Source of the DNA: Gammaproteobacteria bacterium | Lineage (GTDB): Bacteria; Pseudomonadota; Gammaproteobacteria; UBA9339 | NCBI GenBank assembly: GCA_018814965.1 | Contig: JAHIYS010000228.1 | Location: forward strand, 1-19,994 | Length of the DNA: 19,994 nucleotides | Reading direction: 5' to 3' | Program-made: the position numbers and the translations under genes | Shown: piece by piece, positions 1 through 5,967 of the stretch | Layout of the letters: each line of letters begins with the position of its first letter | Numbering within the stretch: position 1 is the first letter of the stretch | Notes under the pieces: model-generated | What the model was told of the DNA's origin: nothing | Database searches by the model: none | The model's input: only the letters and a program-made list of their open reading frames with translations

Positions 1-1
1 A

Positions 2-379
2 TTAAAATCCAAAGATTACAAAACGGTTTATAAAGATATAAAAACCGTAGTTAAAGCATCAAAACCATATTTAGTAAAAGTTATTATCGAAACATCTAAT
101 ATTAATAATGAAGAAAAAATAGCTGCATGTGTTTTAGCAAAAGCTGCTGGTGCTGCTTTCGTAAAAACTTCGACTGGATTTGGTTTAGGTGGAGCTACCG
201 TAGAAGATGTTTTATTGATGCGTAAAGTTGTGGGTAAAGATATGTTGATTAAAGCATCAGGTGGCATCCGCACCAAAGAGGATGCCCAAAAGATGATCGC
301 CGCTGGCGCTGATAGAATTGGCGCATCTGCAAGTGTGGCGATTGTAACCGGAGAAACATCAGCATCAATCAGCTACTAA
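2..379 (+). CDS. deoC: Deoxyribose-phosphate aldolase, C-terminal part (5' end outside window)
   Basis: DeoC cleaves 2-deoxy-D-ribose 5-phosphate to acetaldehyde and glyceraldehyde 3-phosphate in cytosolic deoxynucleoside catabolism; it is a class I (Schiff-base) aldolase with a TIM-barrel fold. The visible 125 residues are open from the window edge to a TAA stop. They include VKVIIET, the active-site segment FVKTSTGFG (its Lys forms the Schiff base in the family), GGATVEDV, and the phosphate-binding KASGGIRT followed by GADRIGAS. The wording resembles the shorter Bacillus-type DeoC rather than E. coli DeoC. The gene is truncated only by the window. A weak bulged stem (395-417) with a short T tail follows the stop and may help termination. 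The next gene lies on the opposite strand. Confidence 0.93.
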   Translation, partial: LKSKDYKTVYKDIKTVVKASKPYLVKVIIETSNINNEEKIAACVLAKAAGAAFVKTSTGFGLGGATVEDVLLMRKVVGKDMLIKASGGIRTKEDAQKMIAAGADRIGASASVAIVTGETSASISY

Positions 380-471
380 TCTTTCTTTAACTATCTAAGC
401 TAAACCCGTTTATTTAGTTTCAACTTGCAATCAATCCTCTTACAAGTTTTAGCAAGCAGGCTCTGTCCCAT

Positions 472-633
472 ATTATAGTAGCTTCCTAAAACATAGGACC
501 AAGTTATTGCAAAAAATAAGCAAAGCTTATTACGAAGCAATCCAGCGTATTATTGTCTTTCTAGATCGCCACGCGAAATGAAAAAACATTTCGCTCGCGA
601 TGACAGCTCTATGTTTTAGGGAGCTGCTATAAT
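472..633. repeat. Composite palindromic element A (25-bp terminal inverted repeats)
   Basis: The arms at 472-496 and 609-633 are inverted repeats matching at 23 of 25 positions (core CTAAAACATAG, with AGCTTCC/AGCTCCC next to it). Inside the right half, about 563-608, lies a second palindrome, GCGAAATG-AAAAAA-CATTTCGC, flanked by GATCGCCAC and CGCGATGACA. The same arms and inner unit occur at 1725-1921 with the inner unit reversed, so this is a dispersed element rather than a local terminator. No reading frame of note lies inside. It fits a non-autonomous MITE/REP-like element. Confidence 0.8.
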
Positions 634-708
634 CCTAAATGTGGTTATTGAATCTAGAAAAGATGATTATCGGTTAGATTGCTTATTGTTGCTAAATTCT
701 GTTTTTGC

Positions 709-780
709 TGTCATTGCGAGGAGCGTAGCGACGAAGCAATCTAGAGAAGCTGGATTGCTTCGCTAACGCTCGCAATGACA
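709..780. repeat. GTCATTGCGAG-type palindrome
   Basis: The left arm begins TGTCATTGCGAG (709-720) and continues to CGAAGCAATC. The right arm ends ATTGCTTCGCTAACG...CTCGCAATGACA (780). The arms are imperfect inverted repeats of about 27-32 bases around a short AGAGAAGCTG centre. The GTCATTGCGAG...AAGCAATC type of palindrome is a widespread intergenic repeat in host-associated proteobacteria. Related half-sites occur in this window in elements A and B and downstream of clpB. Because it lies downstream of the minus-strand gene at 851, its strong RNA hairpin could also end that transcript. Confidence 0.75.
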
Positions 781-850
781 ACAAAAAACTCTGATTTCAG
801 CAACCTCTCTTAATATAATACCTCAGCAATACTCTAACTATGATCTAGAC

Positions 851-1528
851 TTAAAATTTATAAGAAACTCCTATAGCCAAAATATTAGCGCTGTAACATT
901 TATTAATGCGAGAACCATTAAGGTGATTACTGACATCTTGAGCAGTAAATTTATTTCCTCCATACACCCCTGAAAATGACAAATCAATTGCAAAGTTATC
1001 GGTAAAATTATAGCCGACCCCTAAGGCATAAGCAGGCCTGACTAGAATAGCTTTTAAATGTTTATGATCGCTATCATCAGCCGTATTGTTGTCCAACCCA
1101 GTAACAGCTGCCCCTAGTTTGCCAAACATACCCCAACCTACAAGCTCTGGAGAGAAATGCTCCAACGCCAAAATCCCTTTAACCATCAAATCTAAAGTTC
1201 TAAATCTAGCAACTATATCGTGCATGGGCTCGCTTGATTTATAATGATTATCGGGATAGTAAGTATATCCCGCCTCTAAACCTAAATATGGCAAAAAACT
1301 ATAGCCTACTAACAACTTGCCACCAAACTTACCCTTTTTAATTTCTTTTGGTCCCGAAAATTGATTTATATAATCTTCTGGGCCACCACCCTCACTAGTA
1401 CGCGCATAACCCGCCTGAGCGCCCACATAAAACCCTGGATGATAATCAGATAAACGATTATTTCCAGCAAAAACCGGTTGCACCATTACTAAAACTAAAG
1501 CACCTAATAAAACTCTATTATATAACAT
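851..1528 (-). CDS. Outer-membrane beta-barrel protein (OmpA-like 8-strand barrel type)
   Basis: A predicted exported outer-membrane protein of 225 residues. The ATG at 1528 is chosen over the upstream TTG at 1537 because AGAGGA sits 9 bases before the ATG but directly abuts the TTG. Residues 1-22 form a signal peptide, hydrophobic LLGALVLVMVQ then VFA before GNN. The mature part has alternating hydrophobic/polar strands with Gly and aromatics (FYVGAQAGY, FGGKLLVGYSF, LGLEAGYTYY, AYALGVGYNF, NFAIDLSFSG, NILAIGVSYKF). It ends in Phe, the usual outer-membrane assembly signal. Family knowledge: such small barrels act as structural, adhesion or surface proteins; the specific role cannot be read from sequence. 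It stands alone, flanked by repeats on both sides. Confidence 0.85.
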   Translation of the reverse strand: MLYNRVLLGALVLVMVQPVFAGNNRLSDYHPGFYVGAQAGYARTSEGGGPEDYINQFSGPKEIKKGKFGGKLLVGYSFLPYLGLEAGYTYYPDNHYKSSEPMHDIVARFRTLDLMVKGILALEHFSPELVGWGMFGKLGAAVTGLDNNTADDSDHKHLKAILVRPAYALGVGYNFTDNFAIDLSFSGVYGGNKFTAQDVSNHLNGSRINKCYSANILAIGVSYKF

Positions 1529-1724
1529 ATCTCTCAATCCTCTTTTTAAAAAATGAAACCGCGCTAATCATCAATATATTTTTTAATCCTGTATAAATCA
1601 GAACCTGATGCTGCAATCTAACAATACTGTATTTCAACTACTCAAATATACTGGGATTCCTAACAAAAAGTTAACCGTAAAATACACGGTAGGACTTCTT
1701 TATAAAAAACCATGGTATTCCAAC

Positions 1725-1921
1725 TTTATAGCAGCTCCCTAAAACATAAAGCTGTCATCGCGAGCTAAATATTTTTTCCATTTCGCGTGGCGATCCAGCG
1801 ACTTTATTCTGTCTGGTGCCAGAGTAAACTCTGGCACCAGATTACAATATACTTGCTTCGTTATGAGCTTCGCTCATTTTTCGCAATGACTCGGTTCCAT
1901 ATTTTAGGGAACCGCTATAAA
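1725..1921. repeat. Composite palindromic element B (23-bp terminal inverted repeats)
   Basis: The outer arms at 1725-1747 and 1899-1921 are inverted repeats (core TCCCTAAAA) and belong to the same family as the arms of element A. Next to the left arm lies a unit of about 47 bases (GCTGTCATCGCGAGC...ATTTCGCGTGGCGATCC). It matches the inner unit of element A in reverse complement. The centre holds a 13-bp perfect stem-loop at 1812-1841. The nested build suggests one repeat inserted into another. Confidence 0.78.
1812..1841. repeat. Perfect 13-bp stem-loop inside element B
   Basis: TCTGGTGCCAGAG (1812-1824) and its exact complement CTCTGGCACCAGA (1829-1841) are separated by a TAAA loop. No T-run follows on either strand, so it is not a canonical rho-independent terminator. 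It looks like a separate palindromic repeat nested in element B. Confidence 0.8.
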
Positions 1922-2019
1922 TATGGATAGAATTACCGAAAACACCTAGCAATTCCATCCATCACCAATACCCAATAAGCTCATCAGGATTACTTAACCA
2001 TTTAGCACAACATAGTCGC

Positions 2020-2208
2020 CTATGCGGACAAAATTAACTTTGGGATCCCCTTCGCTACTTCCTCGGCCAGATACAATGCCATATCTACAACCTCTCCTAA
2101 TGCCTCTTCGAATACAGGCTTACCAACATTATCATTAAGCCATTTACAAAACATACATTTACCACCATGTACAACTAAAACATCTGCTGCTTTCAACTCA
2201 GTAATCAT
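2020..2208 (-). CDS. Small peptide with double-glycine-type leader (putative bacteriocin/microcin-like precursor)
   Basis: A 62-residue frame. The ATG at 2208 is preferred to the ATG at 2220 because GGGAG lies about 5 bases upstream of it, while the first ATG has no ribosome binding site. The N-terminus MITELKAADVLVVHGG fits the double-glycine leader pattern: Leu at -12, acidic at -8, hydrophobic at -7 and -4, Gly-Gly at -2/-1. Cleavage would release a 46-residue peptide starting KCMFCKW, with a CxxC pair, then an acidic amphipathic stretch and a hydrophobic IPKLIL tail. Family knowledge: such leaders are removed and the peptide exported by C39-peptidase ABC transporters. No such transporter or immunity gene is in the window. 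It could also be an unrelated small protein; I recognise no homologue. Confidence 0.5.
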   Translation of the reverse strand: MITELKAADVLVVHGGKCMFCKWLNDNVGKPVFEEALGEVVDMALYLAEEVAKGIPKLILSA

Positions 2209-2768
2209 ATTTACTCCCATATATCAATTTTAAAAGATGCAGTTACAGCCACGTTAACTTCTATGATGCAACTGCCTGGTTGCGAAAAAGTCTATTAACT
2301 ATCGAAACAATTAACAAATACCAAATAAATTTCGCAGGGACATGAAATCATATTTTATGACCCAAAAAAACTGCGCTCTTTTTACTAACCATATTTAACC
2401 CTTATGCCTCTTAGTGATATAAAAACCCCTATCTTCCTGTTAAAATTGCCCTACTGTAAATATCAGCATCTTAAATAAATAACTGAAACTAAAATTGGAA
2501 TTTTTATAGATGATCCACTTAAATAACCAGATACTGGACAACTCGGATTGTTACCAAAAATAATGGCTTATCTAACCAAGCAACTAGAAAAAGAAAGGGC
2601 TATGGAAAAAAATAAGATAGAAAAACTAGAAGCATCCAAAGCAAAGATTACCAGTTCGAAATACCAGCGCGATAGATAGGTCCATAATTAATCCACTTGC
2701 GAGTTTTAATCAGTTATGTTAAAAATCGCAAGTAAGTTTTTAATCCAATCTTAAGGAGAACCAACACC
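2209..2768. other. Gene-poor region upstream of tpiA
   Basis: A divergent region of about 560 bases between the small peptide gene (minus) and tpiA (plus). It must hold promoters for both, but I see no strong -35/-10 pair. A short hairpin GCAAC-TGCCTG-GTTGC lies near 2267-2282. A decayed frame occupies 2479-2679. Nothing else is recognisable. Confidence 0.5.
2479..2679 (+). pseudogene. Decayed reading frame, unknown family
   Basis: Reading 2479-2679 in one frame gives protein-like sequence with a single internal TAA at 2524-2526. The first part reads TKIGIFIDDPLK, the second PDTGQLGLLPKIMAYLTKQL followed by a Lys/Glu-rich, coiled-coil-like tail to a TAG. TAA could be a mutated CAA. An ATG at 2563 would give a 38-residue product, but no ribosome binding site precedes it. 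I recognise no family. It may be a gene remnant or chance. Confidence 0.28.
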
Positions 2769-3530
2769 ATGAGAACAACAATTATTGCTGGCAACTGGAA
2801 ATTGAATAAAACCATCACCGAAGGCTTAGATTTAGCCAAAGCATTACACCAAGAATTACAACAATCACCAGAAACAAAAAACATTGAAGTTATTATCGCC
2901 CCTCCATACACCGCAATTAATAAAATCGCAGAATTCTTAAAAGATTCTCAAGTAAAAGTAAGCTCCCAAAATATGTTTTGGGAAGAGTCTGGCGCATTTA
3001 CCGGCGAAATCTCTGCCGTAATGTTAAAAGATGCAGGTGCAAAATATGCAATTATTGGTCACTCCGAAAGACGTCAATTCTTTAATGAAACTGATGCTAC
3101 CGTTAATAAAAAAATCAAAGCAGCTTTAAAACATGGTTTAACACCAATTTTTTGCATTGGTGAAACTTTAGCTGAAAGAGAAGGGGACCAAGTAGAAACT
3201 GTAATTACCACTCAAATCACTGGTGGACTTGTAGATATCACCCAAGAAGAAATTACAAAAATAGTGGTAGCTTACGAACCAGTATGGGCAATTGGAACTG
3301 GAAAAACTGCTACACCAGAACAAGCGGAAGAGGTGCATCTCATGATCCGTCAGATGCTTAGCAAAAAATTTGGTGACGCAACTGATAAAATTAGTATTTT
3401 ATATGGTGGCAGCGTTAAAGCCGCCAATACCAAAGAACTACTTTCAAAACCAAACATTGATGGCGCATTAGTTGGCGGCGCGAGCTTAAAAGCAGAAGAT
3501 TTTATTGGAATCATTAAAAACGCCATATAA
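2769..3530 (+). CDS. tpiA: Triose-phosphate isomerase
   Basis: Interconverts dihydroxyacetone phosphate and glyceraldehyde 3-phosphate in glycolysis and gluconeogenesis; a cytosolic TIM-barrel homodimer. The 253 residues match the family length. Key residues are visible: Asn9 and Lys11 in AGNWKLN, the electrophile His98 in IIGHSERR, the catalytic base Glu170 in AYEPVWAIGTG (which also carries the mobile phosphate-gripping loop), and the C-terminal phosphate site YGGSVK with GALVGGASL. The start is secure: AAGGAG lies about 10 bases before the ATG. The gene is followed within 14 bases by a strong terminator, so it looks monocistronic. It is not followed by secG as in many gammaproteobacteria. 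Confidence 0.98.
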   Translation: MRTTIIAGNWKLNKTITEGLDLAKALHQELQQSPETKNIEVIIAPPYTAINKIAEFLKDSQVKVSSQNMFWEESGAFTGEISAVMLKDAGAKYAIIGHSERRQFFNETDATVNKKIKAALKHGLTPIFCIGETLAEREGDQVETVITTQITGGLVDITQEEITKIVVAYEPVWAIGTGKTATPEQAEEVHLMIRQMLSKKFGDATDKISILYGGSVKAANTKELLSKPNIDGALVGGASLKAEDFIGIIKNAI

Positions 3531-3543
3531 ACCAATTAAGCAA

Positions 3544-3574
3544 CAGGGGTCATATCTTGACCCCTGATTTTTTT
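3544..3574 (+). terminator. Rho-independent terminator of tpiA, built from the GGGGTCA repeat
   Basis: CAGGGGTCA (3544-3552) and TGACCCCTG (3558-3566) form a perfect 9-bp stem around TATCT, followed by A and seven T. It lies 14 bases after the tpiA stop. The stem shares the GGGGTCA/TGACCCC core with the transposase-flanking repeats at 12151 and 13290. Confidence 0.85.
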
Positions 3575-3991
3575 GCACAACCCATAATTTAGTTATACAA
3601 TTTATTAGGCATTGCTTACAGGCATCAATATTAATCTAAGCTTTTTTTCAAAGAACAAGAATAAATTTCACCATCATCACTAGAGAACTATTTCTTAAGA
3701 ACAATTTGGATTGAATTATAAAAATAAGGCAAGGGATCTAGCCTTACAACCGACAACAAGATAATACCCAATTTTATAGCAATCGAAATGGTAAAATATC
3801 AGGAAATTACTCTTATCAAAACCTATAACTTGTATATAATGCTTGGTTAAGATTAGAGATAATCCCCCATAATTTGCGACGGCAAGGAGAAAACAAAATA
3901 AATGCGCCTCTAAAGATGAATTATCAAAAATTTTTTATGATAGCTCTTCAGTGCATTTATAAATGTTATATTTTTATCATAGGGCCAAAAT
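3575..3991. other. Gene-free region upstream of the isochorismatase-family gene
   Basis: About 415 AT-rich bases without a convincing frame. A good -10 hexamer, TATAAT, lies at 3835-3840 (TTGTATATAAT context) but has no clear -35 at the right distance. It could serve the downstream gene at 3992 with a long leader. Nothing else is identifiable. Confidence 0.45.
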
Positions 3992-4669
3992 ATGCATAAA
4001 AACAAATATTACGATTTAACCAAAATCGATCTACAAGCGAAAACTTTTATAGATAAATTAGCTCAACAGAGGGAAATTCATAAAAACCAAACAATATCCC
4101 CAAAAAACGTTGCGTTATTAGTTATCGATATGCAAGGATTTTTTTATGACGTCAATTACCATGCTTTTGTCCCTAGCATGCAAGCGATTGTGCCAAAAAT
4201 AAAAGCTCTGCAAGATTATTTTTTCCAAAACAACATGCCTGTTTTTCATACCAAACACGGAAATACTTTGTCGGATAGTAAGCAAATGTTAAATTGGTGG
4301 GGGTCTATTAACGAAGAGAATAGCCCAAACGCAAACATAATTGATGAAATTCAAAATCCATTAGCAAAGGTTATTAAAAAAGCACAATATGATGCTTTTT
4401 GGGAAACAGACCTAGAAGAATTATTACATTCTAAAGGTATCAAACAATTAATTATAACTGGAGTTATGACCCATTTATGTTGTGAAACTACAGCCAGAGC
4501 TGCTTTTGTAAGAGGGTTCGAAGTTTTTTTTACCACAGATGGCACCGCCACCTTTAACTCTGATTCACACTTTAGCACTTTATATAATTTGGCGCATGGG
4601 TTTGCACTTCCAGTGCTAGTTGAGGAAGTTTTTTGCGGGCTTAACAGTCCATGCGGACAGTGCTTTTAG
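3992..4669 (+). CDS. Isochorismatase-family cysteine hydrolase
   Basis: A 225-residue soluble alpha/beta hydrolase of the isochorismatase/nicotinamidase superfamily. The catalytic triad pattern is visible: Asp46 in LLVIDMQGFF, Lys130 in KKAQYDAF (family KxxYSAF), and Cys163 in GVMTHLCCETTARAA (family GVxTxxCVExTAR), preceded by the usual hydrophobic strand QLIITG. Members cleave isochorismate, nicotinamide, N-carbamoyl compounds and similar substrates through a thioester or covalent intermediate; the substrate here cannot be named. No siderophore or NAD salvage genes adjoin it, although nadC lies 11 kb away. The C-terminus carries two extra cysteines (CGQC) and stops at a TAG whose final G is the first base of a repeat element. 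No clear ribosome binding site precedes the ATG. Confidence 0.88.
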   Translation: MHKNKYYDLTKIDLQAKTFIDKLAQQREIHKNQTISPKNVALLVIDMQGFFYDVNYHAFVPSMQAIVPKIKALQDYFFQNNMPVFHTKHGNTLSDSKQMLNWWGSINEENSPNANIIDEIQNPLAKVIKKAQYDAFWETDLEELLHSKGIKQLIITGVMTHLCCETTARAAFVRGFEVFFTTDGTATFNSDSHFSTLYNLAHGFALPVLVEEVFCGLNSPCGQCF

Positions 4670-4895
4670 GGGTCGAGTTTGGACATGGGACATAGCTTGC
4701 TTCATGCAAGCTAACAGAAAATAAATAATAAGGAATTACAAAAGAATTTTCGATTAAAAGTTATTAAACCATATCAAAAATGTATTATAGATACAGCAAT
4801 AAATTGTAAGACAACATTGTACTGGCTATGGAACGCGATAAATTCGAAAAAACCCAAGCTGATTATCAACTATGCCCATGTTCAGACTTGACCCC
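4669..4895. mobile_element. 227-bp miniature inverted-repeat element of the GGGGTCAAGTC family
   Basis: The left end (from 4669, GGGGTCGAGTTTGGACATGG...) and the inverted right end (to 4895, GGGGTCAAGTCTGAACATGG...) match over about 25 bases with three transitions and one indel. The outermost GGGGTCAAGTC core equals the transposase-flanking repeats at 12151-12176 and 13265-13290. The interior has a perfect 8-bp hairpin (4693-4713, loop TTCAT) and a startless open frame at 4715-4891 that I cannot assign. It fits a non-autonomous or decayed relative of the transposase unit. Confidence 0.72.
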
Positions 4896-4961
4896 TTTGA
4901 TCATCACATCTACAATCACACTCTAAATCAAAACAATTTAAGTAAGCACTGGAGAAATACC

Positions 4962-5699
4962 TTGAAAATACTATGCGTCATCCCAAGCAGAATTGGCTCA
5001 ACTAGACTCCCACGTAAGCCGTTATCCCTTATTCAAGGCAAACCAATGATTCAGATGACTTATGAGAATGCTTGCCGATGTGAAATACTTTCTAAAGTAG
5101 TTGTTGCAACTGATAGCGAAGAGATAGCTTCTGTAATTAAAACCATTGATGGCAATGTAGAGATGACCAGCAGCGATTTAAAAACTGGCTCCGATCGAGT
5201 AGCTGCAGTTGCTGCAAAATATCCCGACATGGATGTAATAATTAATCTTCAAGGGGATGAGCCATTTATCAAACCCAAAATGCTAGAACAGTTGGTCTCA
5301 CCATATCTAAATGGCGAGAACCCAGAAATGGCAACTCTAGCTTACGAGCTAAATATGCAAACAGAATTTAATAGCCCTGGCGCCGTTAAAGTGATTACCG
5401 ACATTAATGGTAATGCGATCTATTTTTCCCGCTCACCGATCCCTTATCCAAGAGATCCTTCTCAAAAGAATTTACCGGTTTATCATCATATGGGACTCTA
5501 TGCTTATCAACGTGATTTTTTACTTGAGTATACAAAGCTTCCCCAAACCCCTCTTGAAAAAGCAGAAGCTTTAGAACAACTCCGCGCCATTGAGCATGGT
5601 CACAAAATCAGAGTCTCTTTAACTGAAGTAAGACCCCTTGAGATTAACGACCCAGAGGATCTGGTAAAAGCTCAAGATTTCAAATACAGCGCTGACTAA
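4962..5699 (+). CDS. kdsB: 3-deoxy-manno-octulosonate cytidylyltransferase (CMP-Kdo synthetase)
   Basis: Activates Kdo with CTP to CMP-Kdo, the donor for the first sugars on lipid A, in the cytosol. The product starts KILCVIPSRIGSTRLPRKPL, the nucleotide-binding N-terminus of KdsB, followed by GKPMI, VVATDSEEI, TGSDR, the metal/CTP motif NLQGDEPFI, GAVKVI, YFSRSPIPYPRD, HHMGLYAY and LEQLRAIEHG. The length of 245 residues matches the family (E. coli 248). The chosen start is TTG at 4962, with GGAG 7 bases upstream. An in-frame ATG at 4872 would add 30 residues absent from KdsB proteins and encoded largely by the neighbouring repeat, so it is rejected. No other LPS gene adjoins it; waaC is 12 kb away. 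Confidence 0.95.
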   Translation: MKILCVIPSRIGSTRLPRKPLSLIQGKPMIQMTYENACRCEILSKVVVATDSEEIASVIKTIDGNVEMTSSDLKTGSDRVAAVAAKYPDMDVIINLQGDEPFIKPKMLEQLVSPYLNGENPEMATLAYELNMQTEFNSPGAVKVITDINGNAIYFSRSPIPYPRDPSQKNLPVYHHMGLYAYQRDFLLEYTKLPQTPLEKAEALEQLRAIEHGHKIRVSLTEVRPLEINDPEDLVKAQDFKYSAD

Positions 5700-5762
5700 A
5701 TATTAGCATCAGGCTGTCATAAAATAATATAAGTTATTTTAAATCAACATTATAACTCCAAT

Positions 5763-5799
5763 CAATTTACGTACAATCGTAAATTGGTGCTTTTATTTT
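5763..5799 (+). terminator. Probable rho-independent terminator of kdsB
   Basis: CAATTTACG (5763-5771) and CGTAAATTG (5778-5786) form a perfect 9-bp stem around TACAAT, followed by a T-rich run at 5791-5799. The stem is AT-rich, hence only moderately stable. Confidence 0.55.
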
Positions 5800-5882
5800 A
5801 CGATAATGTGTAGATTAGCAAGCCTTTCTCTATAGTTTTCGTACATATATTTCAATATCAACAACCTCTCCTATATAATATC

Positions 5883-5910
5883 CTTGATAAATGGAAAATT
5901 GCCCCAACTA
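5883..5910 (+). promoter_or_regulatory. Sigma-32 (heat-shock) type promoter of clpB
   Basis: CTTGATA (5883-5889) and CCCCAACTA (5902-5910) are 12 bases apart, close to the RpoH consensus CTTGAAA / CCCCATNT with its usual spacing. It lies about 58 bases upstream of the clpB start, the position expected for a heat-shock chaperone. Confidence 0.68.
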
Positions 5911-5967
5911 TATTTGTAACAAGGCAATTGCAAAAATATTGTCGTAGCAACGAAAGGAGAATAAAAC

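Larger units (their letters stand above)
380..850. other. Gene-free region between deoC and the outer-membrane protein gene
   Basis: This convergent intergenic stretch of about 470 bases has no plausible gene. It is largely filled by palindromic element A (472-633) and the GTCATTGCGAG palindrome (709-780). The remaining sequence (380-471, 634-708, 781-850) is AT-rich, with no feature I can name. Confidence 0.7.
1529..2019. other. Gene-free region with composite palindrome B
   Basis: About 490 bases between two minus-strand genes with no convincing reading frame. It must contain the promoter of the outer-membrane protein gene (near 1540-1650), but I cannot pick a clear -35/-10 pair. Element B occupies 1725-1921. 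The rest is AT-rich and featureless to the eye. Confidence 0.6.

Noticed and set aside
28..276. 82-residue minus-strand frame opposite deoC
   Set aside because: It lies entirely antisense to well-conserved deoC coding sequence, has no recognisable domain and is a codon-usage shadow.
380..850. CRISPR array
   Set aside because: The repeats are palindromic, few, unequal in length and not regularly spaced, and there are no cas genes in the window.
1812..1841. Stem-loop as a rho-independent terminator
   Set aside because: The stem is strong and perfect, but no T-run follows on either strand and no gene ends within reach. It is better explained as a nested palindromic repeat.
4872..4961. In-frame N-terminal extension of KdsB from the ATG at 4872
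   Set aside because: It is encoded largely by the right end of the 227-bp repeat, resembles no KdsB N-terminus and has no ribosome binding site. The TTG at 4962 has GGAG at a good distance and gives the family start.
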